Assembly (NCBI GenBank): GCA_934351835.1 | Contig: CAKRJP010000006.1 | Span: forward strand, 62,001-126,000 | DNA length: 64,000 nt | Direction: 5' to 3' | Origin: an uncultured Lachnospiraceae bacterium | GTDB taxonomy: Bacteria; Bacillota; Clostridia; Lachnospirales; Lachnospiraceae | Shown here: positions 43,185 to 51,271 of the stretch, piece after piece | How positions within the stretch are numbered: the stretch's first letter is position 1 | Layout: every line of letters starts with the position of its first letter | Notes under the pieces: generated by a model | What the model was told of the DNA's origin: nothing | Databases searched by the model: none | Seen by the model: the letters and a program-made list of their open reading frames with translations, nothing else | Translations under genes and position numbers: made by a program

Positions 43185-43672
43185 GGTGTCACCAACATCC
43201 TTTCTGATTTATTCTTGTGTGTCAAAACAGTTCCATGATCTTTGTATTTCTTTAATACAAAATGGGTTGCTGTACTGATGACATTGTCAATCGTAGAAAG
43301 TTTGCTTGATACAAATCTTGATACTTCTAATAAGCTCTTTCCTTCCAGTGATACTAACAAGTCGTATCCTCCTGAAATCAGATATACTGCATTTACTTCC
43401 GGATAGTTGCTGATACGCTCTGCTGTATCATCAAATCCTGCGTCTCTCTGTGGAGTCAGGCGTACTTCGATCAGTGCATTTACTCTCTCCTGTCCGGCTT
43501 TCTCCCAGTTGATCAGTGTATGATAACCGCAGATGATCTGCTCACTCTCCATTGCAGCCAGTTCATTTGCAATCGTTACTTCATCCGTATCCAGAAGAAT
43601 TGCCAGCTCTCCTAAATCTACGCGGCTATTCTTCTCCATGTATTTCAGTATCTGTTCCCTTAATTTGTCCAT
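43181..43672 (-). CDS. Lrp/AsnC-family transcriptional regulator
   Basis: 163 residues from the ATG at 43672 (MDKLREQILKYMEKNSRVDL), preceded by GGAGG 8 bases upstream; this start lies 47 bp inside the previous gene. An N-terminal winged helix (LGELAILLDTDEVTIANELA) is followed by a RAM ligand-binding domain (NALIEVRLTPQRDAGFDDTA, EVNAVYLISGGYDLLVSLEG). Such regulators sense amino acids and control their metabolism, fitting the aminotransferase gene it overlaps. Confidence 0.9.
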   Translation of the reverse strand: MDKLREQILKYMEKNSRVDLGELAILLDTDEVTIANELAAMESEQIICGYHTLINWEKAGQERVNALIEVRLTPQRDAGFDDTAERISNYPEVNAVYLISGGYDLLVSLEGKSLLEVSRFVSSKLSTIDNVISTATHFVLKKYKDHGTVLTHKNKSERMLVTP

Positions 43673-44555
43673 GTTCGATTCCTCCATATATCTTGAATAT
43701 CTCGTCCGGAGCCGGTCGGTCAATATAGCGGACCTCGTCCCCGTTATGCAATTTTTTATCGTTGTCATCTGTTGTCTTTCCAATAACAGATGCCTGTATA
43801 TTGTTCCGTTTCAGCTCATCTGCCAACACTTCCCCGTCGTCTGTCACGATCAACAGACACCCCGTTGAAGTCAACTGATATGGATTGATCCGATAGTGCT
43901 CACAAACCTCTATCGTCTCCTGTAAGATGCTGAGTTTCTTCAGATCCAGCTCTAATCCTGTCTCAGTTTCTTTCGCCAGATTCCATAACGCTGCCATAAT
44001 GCCGCCTTCTGTTATCTGACGTATAACAGATGAGCCCTCGGCTTTTGCAACGGATATCGCTCGCACGGCAAATAATTCCTGCCGGTATGATCGAATCTGA
44101 TTTATGAATGCAGGTGCAAATCTTTTCTTTAACTCCTGCTCTTTCTCATCTAATATCCGGAGCATGCCTTCCATGCCGATCCATCCTGTAAGAACGACAT
44201 CCTGTCCGGCTCGTCCGACATCCCTGCACCACGCTTCTTCTTTTGGTGCACGGCTGATTCCTGAAATTGTTACCTCCGGAAGATTCACCGCTGCATGTCT
44301 GAAGGCTGCGACCTCTTCCAACCGAATATTCTGTAACTCACATACTTCCTCTAATTCATTCCGGATTGCATGTAATCTGGATTTAAAAGTGTAATCCGGC
44401 ATCTCTATTCTTGCGCTTACGGTAATCTCTTCCCCACCTGCCGCTGCCAGATCATTCGCAACTGCTGCCAGAGCATACAAACCCGTATACCGCGAATGTC
44501 CATATGTAGTTTTAATCTCATTCAGTATACATTCCTGTCCAACGTTTACTCTCAT
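43626..44555 (-). CDS. AIR synthase/HypE-like ATP-binding protein
   Basis: 309 residues. The first half (GLYALAAVANDLAAAGGEEI) matches the PurM/HypE N-domain; the second half (ITEGGIMAALWNLAKETETG, LTSTGCLLIV) matches the C-domain. Members bind ATP and activate carboxylates or carbamoyl groups (PurM, HypE, ThiL). No hydrogenase maturation genes are near, so HypE activity should not be assumed. It overlaps the regulator gene downstream by 47 bp in another frame and lies 42 bp after the VanW-family gene. Confidence 0.75.
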   Translation of the reverse strand: MRVNVGQECILNEIKTTYGHSRYTGLYALAAVANDLAAAGGEEITVSARIEMPDYTFKSRLHAIRNELEEVCELQNIRLEEVAAFRHAAVNLPEVTISGISRAPKEEAWCRDVGRAGQDVVLTGWIGMEGMLRILDEKEQELKKRFAPAFINQIRSYRQELFAVRAISVAKAEGSSVIRQITEGGIMAALWNLAKETETGLELDLKKLSILQETIEVCEHYRINPYQLTSTGCLLIVTDDGEVLADELKRNNIQASVIGKTTDDNDKKLHNGDEVRYIDRPAPDEIFKIYGGIEHGQIKGTDTEIHGEE

Positions 44556-44597
44556 AACCGACTCCTTACAACAGTCTATATAGCAACTAATAAATTT

Positions 44598-46115
44598 CTA
44601 ATACAACATTCCACTCGCCTGGGCGATCGCACTGGTGATCTGATCCAGATTCTGTGAAGATACTGCACTGCTTACAAGCGCAGATGCTTCTGCGTTATCA
44701 CACGCAATTCCAACCTTAATGATCTGGTCGGATTTTGTATACTCACTGGTATTGATCACATCTCTGCTTACTTCTTCTCCGTCCTCATATACAATCTTCC
44801 ATAACTGCGCTGACATACCGTTACTCGGAGAACCGGAATACTCCATGCTTCCAAGTGTTGCTTCGGTATCTACCTCGTAAGTCACATCATACTCTTCAGT
44901 GTCCAGAACTTCACTTTCAAACTCAACACTTCTGCCTTTATCTCTGGTGTCTTTTCCATAAATTGTAAATGTAAGCTGGTCGTCATCATCCAGAACACCC
45001 TCTATATAAACAGGTTTTTTATAATTATTTTTAATGCGGAACTCCAATGCTCCTGTTGCAACTGCTGCATCCCTGGACGGATCTACATATGTTACCTGCA
45101 TAGAGTGTGGATGACGTTCCACAATCTCCAGTTCCGCATATAATGCAGCATTATATAATGTGGTTGTTACCTGACAGACGCCGCCACCATAGGTTTCTTC
45201 TACTTCACTTCCGGCATAGCTGTTTCCAAGGACATAGCCATGTTCAGCATCATATGGTCCCATGGTCTCATCCGCGGCCAGTTCTTCTCCCGGCTGTAAA
45301 ATAATGCCACTCAGTCGCTCTGTTCCTACTTCTACATTCGTCCTTTTATCGCCGTTTCCAACGTAAGTTGTATAGGTTCCCAGGACATCTGTCAATCCTT
45401 TCAGATCATCTGCATTAACCGATGCCTTCTCTTTCACAACGGCCATATCTACCGTCAGATTTTTCAGATCCCAATTATTATTCAACGCTTTGGCAATCTT
45501 TTTGACAGATTTCTTTACATCTACCTTTTTACCATCTTTTGCATCTATAATTTTGGCTTTAGAATCTTTTGTCTCTATTGTTGCATTCTCTGCTCTCTTC
45601 GTGAGACTGGCTACTTTCTCATTCAATACCGACTCTGACTTTTTAGAATCCAGCGCAAAAACCGCATCAATGGTATATGGCTCTTTGCTCAGATTGTGAA
45701 GTCTTTGGTATCTGGAGAATAATCCACCTTTTTTTCCATAATCAAATGCCTGGTCTACCAATGCATTTTTATCTTTATACTTTAATCCTAAATCTTTTAA
45801 AGTTGCGGTCTCTGTCTTATCTTCTACTTTCATTGTGACTTCAGCCGACTGTAATTCTTTCATCCTCGCATTCAGTGCGGACTTTGCCGCTTTCTTATCC
45901 ATGCCTCCTACGTTCACATCTCCTATATAAATGTTGTCGGCAATCGTATCTTTCGGATACATAGAAAGTGCATACATCAGGATTCCGGACACAATAATCA
46001 ATACAGCAGCAATACTCGCACAAGTTACTGCCAATATATAATTTGCACGATTCTTCTTTCCTCTGTTCCTTATTCTGCTTTTCTTATTTAGTCTGTTCTG
46101 ACGACGTTTTGCCAT
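44598..46115 (-). CDS. VanW-family membrane-anchored protein
   Basis: 505 residues. A basic start (MAKRRQNRLNKKSRIRNRGK) precedes one membrane helix (residues about 27-52). Residues about 60-230 form a repeated alpha/beta domain of the peptidoglycan-binding-4 type. The VanW domain includes ETYGGGVCQVTTTLYNAAL and ERHPHSMQVTYVDPSRDAAV. A C-terminal beta domain resembling G5 follows. YoaR-type proteins of this layout are thought to act at the cell wall; their biochemistry is unknown. The ribosome site is strong (AGGAG). Confidence 0.85.
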   Translation of the reverse strand: MAKRRQNRLNKKSRIRNRGKKNRANYILAVTCASIAAVLIIVSGILMYALSMYPKDTIADNIYIGDVNVGGMDKKAAKSALNARMKELQSAEVTMKVEDKTETATLKDLGLKYKDKNALVDQAFDYGKKGGLFSRYQRLHNLSKEPYTIDAVFALDSKKSESVLNEKVASLTKRAENATIETKDSKAKIIDAKDGKKVDVKKSVKKIAKALNNNWDLKNLTVDMAVVKEKASVNADDLKGLTDVLGTYTTYVGNGDKRTNVEVGTERLSGIILQPGEELAADETMGPYDAEHGYVLGNSYAGSEVEETYGGGVCQVTTTLYNAALYAELEIVERHPHSMQVTYVDPSRDAAVATGALEFRIKNNYKKPVYIEGVLDDDDQLTFTIYGKDTRDKGRSVEFESEVLDTEEYDVTYEVDTEATLGSMEYSGSPSNGMSAQLWKIVYEDGEEVSRDVINTSEYTKSDQIIKVGIACDNAEASALVSSAVSSQNLDQITSAIAQASGMLY

Positions 46116-46169
46116 CTTCTTCTCCTACTTCTCCTACTTTTCCTGCATTAATACTCGATTCCCGTCAAA

Positions 46170-46274
46170 CTATACGACCAGATATGGAATAATCATGGTT
46201 GCCAGCATAGCTATGATTACCAATATAACAACAATCGCTATTATTCTTCTTGTCTTTTTATCATTAAAATTCAT
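46170..46274 (-). CDS. Small single-helix membrane protein (34 residues)
   Basis: ATG at 46274 with GGAG 8 bases upstream, stop at 46170-46172. It begins MNFNDKKTRRIIAIVVIL and is followed by VIIAMLATMIIPYLVV: a short basic head and one membrane helix. It lies 22 bp after the radical SAM gene and 54 bp before the VanW-family gene on the same strand, so it is probably in their operon. I know of similar unnamed small proteins in Lachnospiraceae genomes. Function unknown; it may assist a membrane partner. Confidence 0.7.
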   Translation of the reverse strand: MNFNDKKTRRIIAIVVILVIIAMLATMIIPYLVV

Positions 46275-46296
46275 CACAACTGCTCCTTTTTTCCAT

Positions 46297-48048
46297 TTAT
46301 TCTATACTGTTTATTATTCTTTTGCAAGAAAGGTTTACATCTATCTTACTAATTCTTGCCTCCTGATTCAATGGATTTCTGTTTAGATAATCGAAAAGTA
46401 TGTATTCTTTTGTCTCTGCAAAATACTCTAAATGCGTCATTCTGCGCAACTGGTTCTTATCGTATCCCCTGTAATCCGGAAGATATCTGCCCTTCTCCGA
46501 CTCATTTTCATAAAATGCCCGTAAAAATTCTTTAGACACCAGATATTCTCCGGCAAATTCCGGTCGAGTCTTTGCATTTTCTCTCAGATAATAATCATAA
46601 GTAAGAAGTTCCCTGAATTTTTCTTCCTGATCTCCATGGTATTCTTTTACATAATCCAGAAGGATCTCATATCTCGCACTTCGCTTGTGGTTGATCTTAT
46701 CCAATTCATGTTCCGTATAATACCTGCCAAGTCCATCATACATATCAAAGGCTGAGTCGTACTCCTGCTCCAGAGCCTCCATCGTATAAGTAAACTGTCT
46801 GCTGTTATAATAAACTTCCACCATCTCCTCAATGCTCTTTAAACGGATTACATCTTCATAACTGAGCCATTTTGTATACAAAACCTCATACGGCGGCCGA
46901 TCCTTATAAGCCAGTCCATAATTTGCTATCTGGCTTTCCATAAAAGAACCTTTTAACACTTTCAGAAAACCAAGCTGTAACTGTTCTGGTTTTAACCGAT
47001 ACACATCGTCAAATGAATGTGCAAAGCTGTCGATATCTTCATAGGGAAGTCCCGCGATCAGATCCAGATGCTGATGGATATTTCCCGCACTTTGTATCTG
47101 TGTAACAATCTCGCCCACTTTTTCAAAATTCATGACTCTTCGGATTGCATGTATCGTCTCCGGATTGGTAGACTGTACACCAATCTCCAACTGGAACAGA
47201 CCCGGACGCACTGTCTGTAAGAATGCAATCTCTTCTTCATTTAATAAATCTGCCGCCACTTCAAAATGAAAATTGGTAATCCCTTTATCGTGTTCTGCCA
47301 GATATCTCCAGATCTCCATAGCATGTTTATGATTACAGTTAAAAGTTCTGTCTACAAATTTCACCTGCGGCACATCATGGTCGATAAAAAACTGAAGTTC
47401 TTTCTTTACCAGTTCCAACTTGCGAAAACGAAGCTGTTTATCCACCGATGACAGACAATAACTGCAGGAAAACGGGCAGCCTCTGCTGCTCTCATAGTAA
47501 ATGATCTTATGTTCAAATAATTCTATATTCTCGTACACAAACGGGACATCACTTAAGTCCATGATCTCTCTCCACGGATTTTCCACGATGCTGCCATCCG
47601 CCATACGACAGGTGATTCCTTTCGTGCTTTTTAAGCATAACTCAGTGTCCTTGGCATCCAGGCTTTCATCACTCCACAATTTACAAAGTTCCGAAAAAGT
47701 TTCTTCCCCTTCGCCTTTCATAACGCCTGTTATCTGTGGCAGGCGATTCAGCACGTCGACAGAATCGTAAGATACCTCCGGTCCTCCCACCCAGATTGGC
47801 ATATCCGGTCGCAATTTATGGACTTCCCGGATAATCGCCTCCACATAATCCAGATTCCAGATATAACAGGATAAACATAAAATATCCGGCCTTCTTTTGT
47901 AGATATCTATTAATATATCATCTTTCTGCTGGTTGATCGTATATTCCGCCAGTTCTACATTCTCATTCCCGGCATATGCTTTCAAGCTGTAAACTGCCAG
48001 ATTTGAATGTATATATTTGGCATTTATCGCTGTTAATAGTATTTTCAT
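46297..48048 (-). CDS. B12-binding-type radical SAM protein
   Basis: 583 residues from the ATG at 48048 (MKILLTAINAKYIHSNLAVY), with GAGG 8 bases upstream; an earlier in-frame ATG at 48087 has no ribosome site. Residues 1-140 form a Rossmann domain of the cobalamin-binding type (DILCLSCYIWNLDYVEAIIR, VGGPEVSYD), though a D-x-H-x-x-G cobalamin motif is not obvious. The 4Fe-4S site is SSRGCPFSCSYCLSS near residue 175. The C-terminal 200 residues look like DUF4080. Members of this group modify RNA or lipids; the substrate here is unknown. It heads the operon running to 42006. Confidence 0.85.
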   Translation of the reverse strand: MKILLTAINAKYIHSNLAVYSLKAYAGNENVELAEYTINQQKDDILIDIYKRRPDILCLSCYIWNLDYVEAIIREVHKLRPDMPIWVGGPEVSYDSVDVLNRLPQITGVMKGEGEETFSELCKLWSDESLDAKDTELCLKSTKGITCRMADGSIVENPWREIMDLSDVPFVYENIELFEHKIIYYESSRGCPFSCSYCLSSVDKQLRFRKLELVKKELQFFIDHDVPQVKFVDRTFNCNHKHAMEIWRYLAEHDKGITNFHFEVAADLLNEEEIAFLQTVRPGLFQLEIGVQSTNPETIHAIRRVMNFEKVGEIVTQIQSAGNIHQHLDLIAGLPYEDIDSFAHSFDDVYRLKPEQLQLGFLKVLKGSFMESQIANYGLAYKDRPPYEVLYTKWLSYEDVIRLKSIEEMVEVYYNSRQFTYTMEALEQEYDSAFDMYDGLGRYYTEHELDKINHKRSARYEILLDYVKEYHGDQEEKFRELLTYDYYLRENAKTRPEFAGEYLVSKEFLRAFYENESEKGRYLPDYRGYDKNQLRRMTHLEYFAETKEYILFDYLNRNPLNQEARISKIDVNLSCKRIINSIE

Positions 48049-48080
48049 AATTAAATCCTCACAATCTTCTGTCATGTTCG

Positions 48081-48109
48081 TTGACATTTCGTTAAAAATA
48101 CGGTAAAAT
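48081..48109 (+). promoter_or_regulatory. Promoter of the SRP RNA gene
   Basis: TTGACA (48081-48086), 17-base spacer, TAAAAT (48104-48109). Near-consensus, as expected for a stable RNA; start near 48116. Confidence 0.88.
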
Positions 48110-48115
48110 ATAGAC

Positions 48116-48380
48116 TCGTGCAGCCGGGGTGTTAGCGGTACCTTCTACCTGCAATCCGCTATAGCAGGGGTGATATTGCGCAGAGGGCCAGAATTTGCAG
48201 AGCTGCCCTTGATAAGTGGCGTTGATGCGCGGGTCTTACGCGACGGAAATCTGTGAACCGTGTCAGGTCGGGAACGAAGCAGCACTAAGCAGAATCTTCC
48301 GGGTGCCGTAAGGGTGCCTGCTCTGAGTTAACTGTTAAGGTAACGTCTGGGGAGACTGGTTCGAAGCGCAATGCACGTTT
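48116..48380 (+). ncRNA. ffs: Signal recognition particle RNA, long Gram-positive type
   Basis: About 265 bases with the helix 8 core GTGTCAGGTCGGGAACGAAG followed by CAGCAC, the GNAR-type apical loop and the Ffh-binding asymmetric loop (SRP54 site). The 5' part (GTGCAGCCGGGGTGTTAGCG, then CCTGCAATCCGCTATAGCAG) gives the Alu domain seen in Bacillus and Clostridium. It ends in a CACGTTTTTT stretch. With Ffh it delivers nascent membrane proteins to the Sec system. Ends estimated from promoter and T run. Confidence 0.95.
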
Positions 48381-48381
48381 T

Positions 48382-48852
48382 TTATTTCTTCTTTTTAGCC
48401 TCCCTGAGTTCTCTGAAGAACTGTTTCATCATCTGGCTACATTCTTCTTCTAAGACACCGATCGTCAATTCTACCTGATGATTAAATTCCTGCATCTGCA
48501 GAAGATTTAATATTGAACCCGCACATCCGGCTTTCGGATTCATGCATCCCACAACCACTCTTGTCATTCGAGACTGTACGATTGCGCCGGAACACATCTG
48601 GCAAGGTTCCAGTGTTACATACATTGTACAATCTTCCAGACGCCAGTCGTCCATTTTTTTGCTGGCTTTTTTTATTGCGATCAGTTCCGCATGCGCCAAA
48701 GTATTTTTATCGATCGTTCTGCGGTTATATCCCCTGGCAATAATCTTATCCTGATATACGATCACACAGCCGATCGGGACTTCTCCGATCTCATAGGCTT
48801 TTCTTGCCTGCTTAATGGCTTCCTTCATATATTTCTCATCGGTACTCAGCAT
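48382..48852 (-). CDS. tadA: tRNA-specific adenosine deaminase TadA
   Basis: 156 residues from the ATG at 48852 (MLSTDEKYMKEAIKQARKAY), 7 bases after GAGGG; two upstream ATG options sit too close to or before the site. Zinc and catalytic residues are in HAELIAIKKAS (His, Glu) and LEPCQMCSGAI (two Cys). It converts adenosine-34 to inosine in tRNA-Arg. The adjacent gene on the left strand end is the SRP RNA, a common neighbour in Firmicutes. Confidence 0.95.
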   Translation of the reverse strand: MLSTDEKYMKEAIKQARKAYEIGEVPIGCVIVYQDKIIARGYNRRTIDKNTLAHAELIAIKKASKKMDDWRLEDCTMYVTLEPCQMCSGAIVQSRMTRVVVGCMNPKAGCAGSILNLLQMQEFNHQVELTIGVLEEECSQMMKQFFRELREAKKKK

Positions 48853-48885
48853 TTTCATTCCCTCTTTTCTATCTATCAATCTCTT

Positions 48886-49767
48886 TTACCTATCCACAGG
48901 CTCTCTCACCTGACGGCACCAGTAACCGAAGGTTTCATTTTCATCCGGAGGTTCCGCCCTGGAGCCATCCAGTTTTGCCATTGGAATAAATTCCACAAAT
49001 CCAAATGTCGCAGCAGCTCTTGCCTCTCGCGGATGATAGATTCCCGGCACTCCGAGCAGGAAGCGATCTTCCTCCCTGATAAACATCAGGTGTTTATAGT
49101 TATAATATCCATGCAGCAGGAAACTATTATTTGCAAGTTTCCACTCGCATCTGGGAAGTTTCGCCAGCTCACTTCGCTGAATCTTTTTAAAGTTGCATGC
49201 GAAGGCATCTTCACTTTCTTCCTTTGCCTTAACATCATCTCCGAATCCGGTTGATCCGGCAAGTCCCGCCTCATCCAGTTCTTTATCCGGAAGATCAGAC
49301 CGCTCCGGTTTCGGATATTCAAATTCAGGCTGCTGATTCTTCTCCGGCGCCGGTTCTTCTTTTTCTTTCTCCCACAAATGCATATCTTCCACATCTGCCA
49401 TGTGATCCTCCCAGACAGCACTGTAGGTCTTCCCTGAATTACTTTTCAGAACAATACCGCAGATTTGCTGATAATGCTGATCCATCCCTTCATCCTGCAT
49501 GGTATATGTCAATCTGTAATTAATGGCAGGGTTTACATTTTCAACTGCACCCTGCCATATTCCTATACATTTTCCATCTTCTTCATAGAATAAATAAATA
49601 TTCAGATTTTTCTCGCCCTGCATTCTAAGTCCTTTTCCATGAATGTGAACAATGCAGGTTTCTTCTCCCAGCTGTACTCTGACAAATCCTACATTTCGAA
49701 TTCTTCTTCCCTGATCATATTCGTATAAGTAAGATGTAAACTGTCTCAAATTTTCACTTCCAATCAT
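48886..49767 (-). CDS. Conserved hypothetical protein (Lachnospiraceae, DUF6128-like)
   Basis: 293 residues. A beta-rich N-terminal domain (LYEYDQGRRIRNVGFVRVQL, ETCIVHIHGKGLRMQGEKNL) is followed by a charged Glu/Pro-rich linker (about residues 134-190) and a conserved C-terminal domain (KKIQRSELAKLPRCEWKLAN, FLLHGYYNYKHLMFI, FLLGVPGIYHPREARAAATF). I associate it with DUF6128, but without a search this is uncertain. No signal peptide. It lies between tadA and dgt on one strand. No catalytic motif recognised. Confidence 0.6.
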   Translation of the reverse strand: MIGSENLRQFTSYLYEYDQGRRIRNVGFVRVQLGEETCIVHIHGKGLRMQGEKNLNIYLFYEEDGKCIGIWQGAVENVNPAINYRLTYTMQDEGMDQHYQQICGIVLKSNSGKTYSAVWEDHMADVEDMHLWEKEKEEPAPEKNQQPEFEYPKPERSDLPDKELDEAGLAGSTGFGDDVKAKEESEDAFACNFKKIQRSELAKLPRCEWKLANNSFLLHGYYNYKHLMFIREEDRFLLGVPGIYHPREARAAATFGFVEFIPMAKLDGSRAEPPDENETFGYWCRQVREPVDR

Positions 49768-49818
49768 TATTTATACCACAGTGTATTCCACCCGATATCC
49801 AATTATGATTAGAAATAA

Positions 49819-51255
49819 TTATGCCAGCCAGGCAATTCCTGTAAGCTCCTGATACAGTCTTTGCGCATAACTGTCTGTCATACCACACACATAATCCGTG
49901 ACCAGAAGAATCCTCAGATATAATTTTTCAATCTCCGATCTGCCTCTGGCATGATAATGATATGCCCGTTTATAGTTATTGGAAATGAACGAAATCATAC
50001 GTTCATCAATCGAATCTAATGTCTCTTCCGGATCATCATATTTAATGACTGCTGTCATGAATTTGTTCAACAGAAAATCTAACATCGATGCTTCTGCCAC
50101 TTCCATCCGATAGATCGGTTCAGAAGTAAATACTTCGCGATACGCCAGATCTCCCAACAAATCCATCAGTTTCTCCGCAAAAGTATGGTAAAATAAATCT
50201 TTTTTATATTCGCCTTTCATGATCAGACTGTAATTAGAAGTAAAACCATAGGTTGCACAATTTATTAAAAATCCCTGCACGCGGATAATCCAGTTCTTAA
50301 TCGCATACTCTTCCGGATTCTCCACCTGCCGTTCTTTTCCATATATGTATAATTCTTTTAGCTTATCAGCCGGAAGGAATTTTTCGGACAAGCTGTCCCG
50401 GTAACGGATCTGGAGTTCTTCCAGCTCGTCCAGCAATTTATGATAACTTAAATATCCTTTGACAAATGCATCTTCAATATCCGCAGTCTTATATGCAATA
50501 TCATCTGCGGCTTCTAATATAAAGGTCAGCGGATGGCGGTTGCCATTTGTCCCGGTCTCTTTCGCAATGTCCTCATAAATATCAGCATCCGCATAATAAT
50601 ATCCCATCTTTTTGGTCTTGATATCTCCCGAAGCCTTATCGATTTCTACAGATGAAACCGGATATTTAATAACCGTACTAAGAAGCGCATACGTCAGATT
50701 CATTCCATTTTCATCAACCAGAAAGTGGAGTTTACTTACCAGGCGAAGTGCCTGGGCATTACCTTCAAAATGATAAAAGTCACTTTTCATCTGCGGCGTC
50801 AGTACTTCATCAATCGTTCTCCCATGGTACGTCATTACCGGAAGATTTCTCTTAAACCACTCTCTGATGGAATCTTCTCCAAAATGACCAAATGGTGGAT
50901 TACCGATATCATGAATCAATCCTGCACATTGCAAAATATTGCAGATATCTTCTTTCATCTGCGATGTGAAACCCGAATCTTTCTTATACGCTAATATATT
51001 TTCTCCGACATTCTGCCCCAGGGATTTTGCAAATGACGAAACTTCCAGCGAATGTGTCAGTCTTGTACGCACAAAATCACTCTTATCCAGGGGAAATACC
51101 TGTGTCTTGTCTTGCAGACGCCTGAAAGACGCGCTGCCTATGATCCGATGGTAATCTTTTTCAAATTCACTTCTCAGATCAGTTCCTCTTCCCGCCCGAT
51201 TTTTCTTAGAAAATTCTCTATTCCGTTTTGTTGATAACAATTGTTCCCAGTTCAA
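49819..51255 (-). CDS. dgt: Deoxyguanosinetriphosphate triphosphohydrolase-like protein
   Basis: 478 residues from a TTG at 51255 (MNWEQLLSTKRNREFSKKNR), 11 bases after GGAG. Motifs: SFRRLQDKTQVFPLDKSDFV, RTRLTHSLEVSSFAKSLG (first His) and LIHDIGNPPFGHFGEDSI (HD). It hydrolyses dNTPs, classically dGTP, to nucleoside and tripolyphosphate. Dgt-type HD proteins in some bacteria also act in antiviral defence by draining dNTPs, but no defence genes are next to it. It follows the HTH/repeat protein gene by 16 bp. Confidence 0.9.
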   Translation of the reverse strand: MNWEQLLSTKRNREFSKKNRAGRGTDLRSEFEKDYHRIIGSASFRRLQDKTQVFPLDKSDFVRTRLTHSLEVSSFAKSLGQNVGENILAYKKDSGFTSQMKEDICNILQCAGLIHDIGNPPFGHFGEDSIREWFKRNLPVMTYHGRTIDEVLTPQMKSDFYHFEGNAQALRLVSKLHFLVDENGMNLTYALLSTVIKYPVSSVEIDKASGDIKTKKMGYYYADADIYEDIAKETGTNGNRHPLTFILEAADDIAYKTADIEDAFVKGYLSYHKLLDELEELQIRYRDSLSEKFLPADKLKELYIYGKERQVENPEEYAIKNWIIRVQGFLINCATYGFTSNYSLIMKGEYKKDLFYHTFAEKLMDLLGDLAYREVFTSEPIYRMEVAEASMLDFLLNKFMTAVIKYDDPEETLDSIDERMISFISNNYKRAYHYHARGRSEIEKLYLRILLVTDYVCGMTDSYAQRLYQELTGIAWLA

Positions 51256-51271
51256 CTACCATCACACTCCA

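Noticed and set aside
43626..44555. Hydrogenase maturation factor HypE
   Set aside because: Only fold-level similarity; no hyp or hydrogenase genes nearby.
49819..51255. Dgt-type antiviral defence island
   Set aside because: Only a single dGTPase gene; the neighbours are housekeeping or unknown, with no second defence gene.
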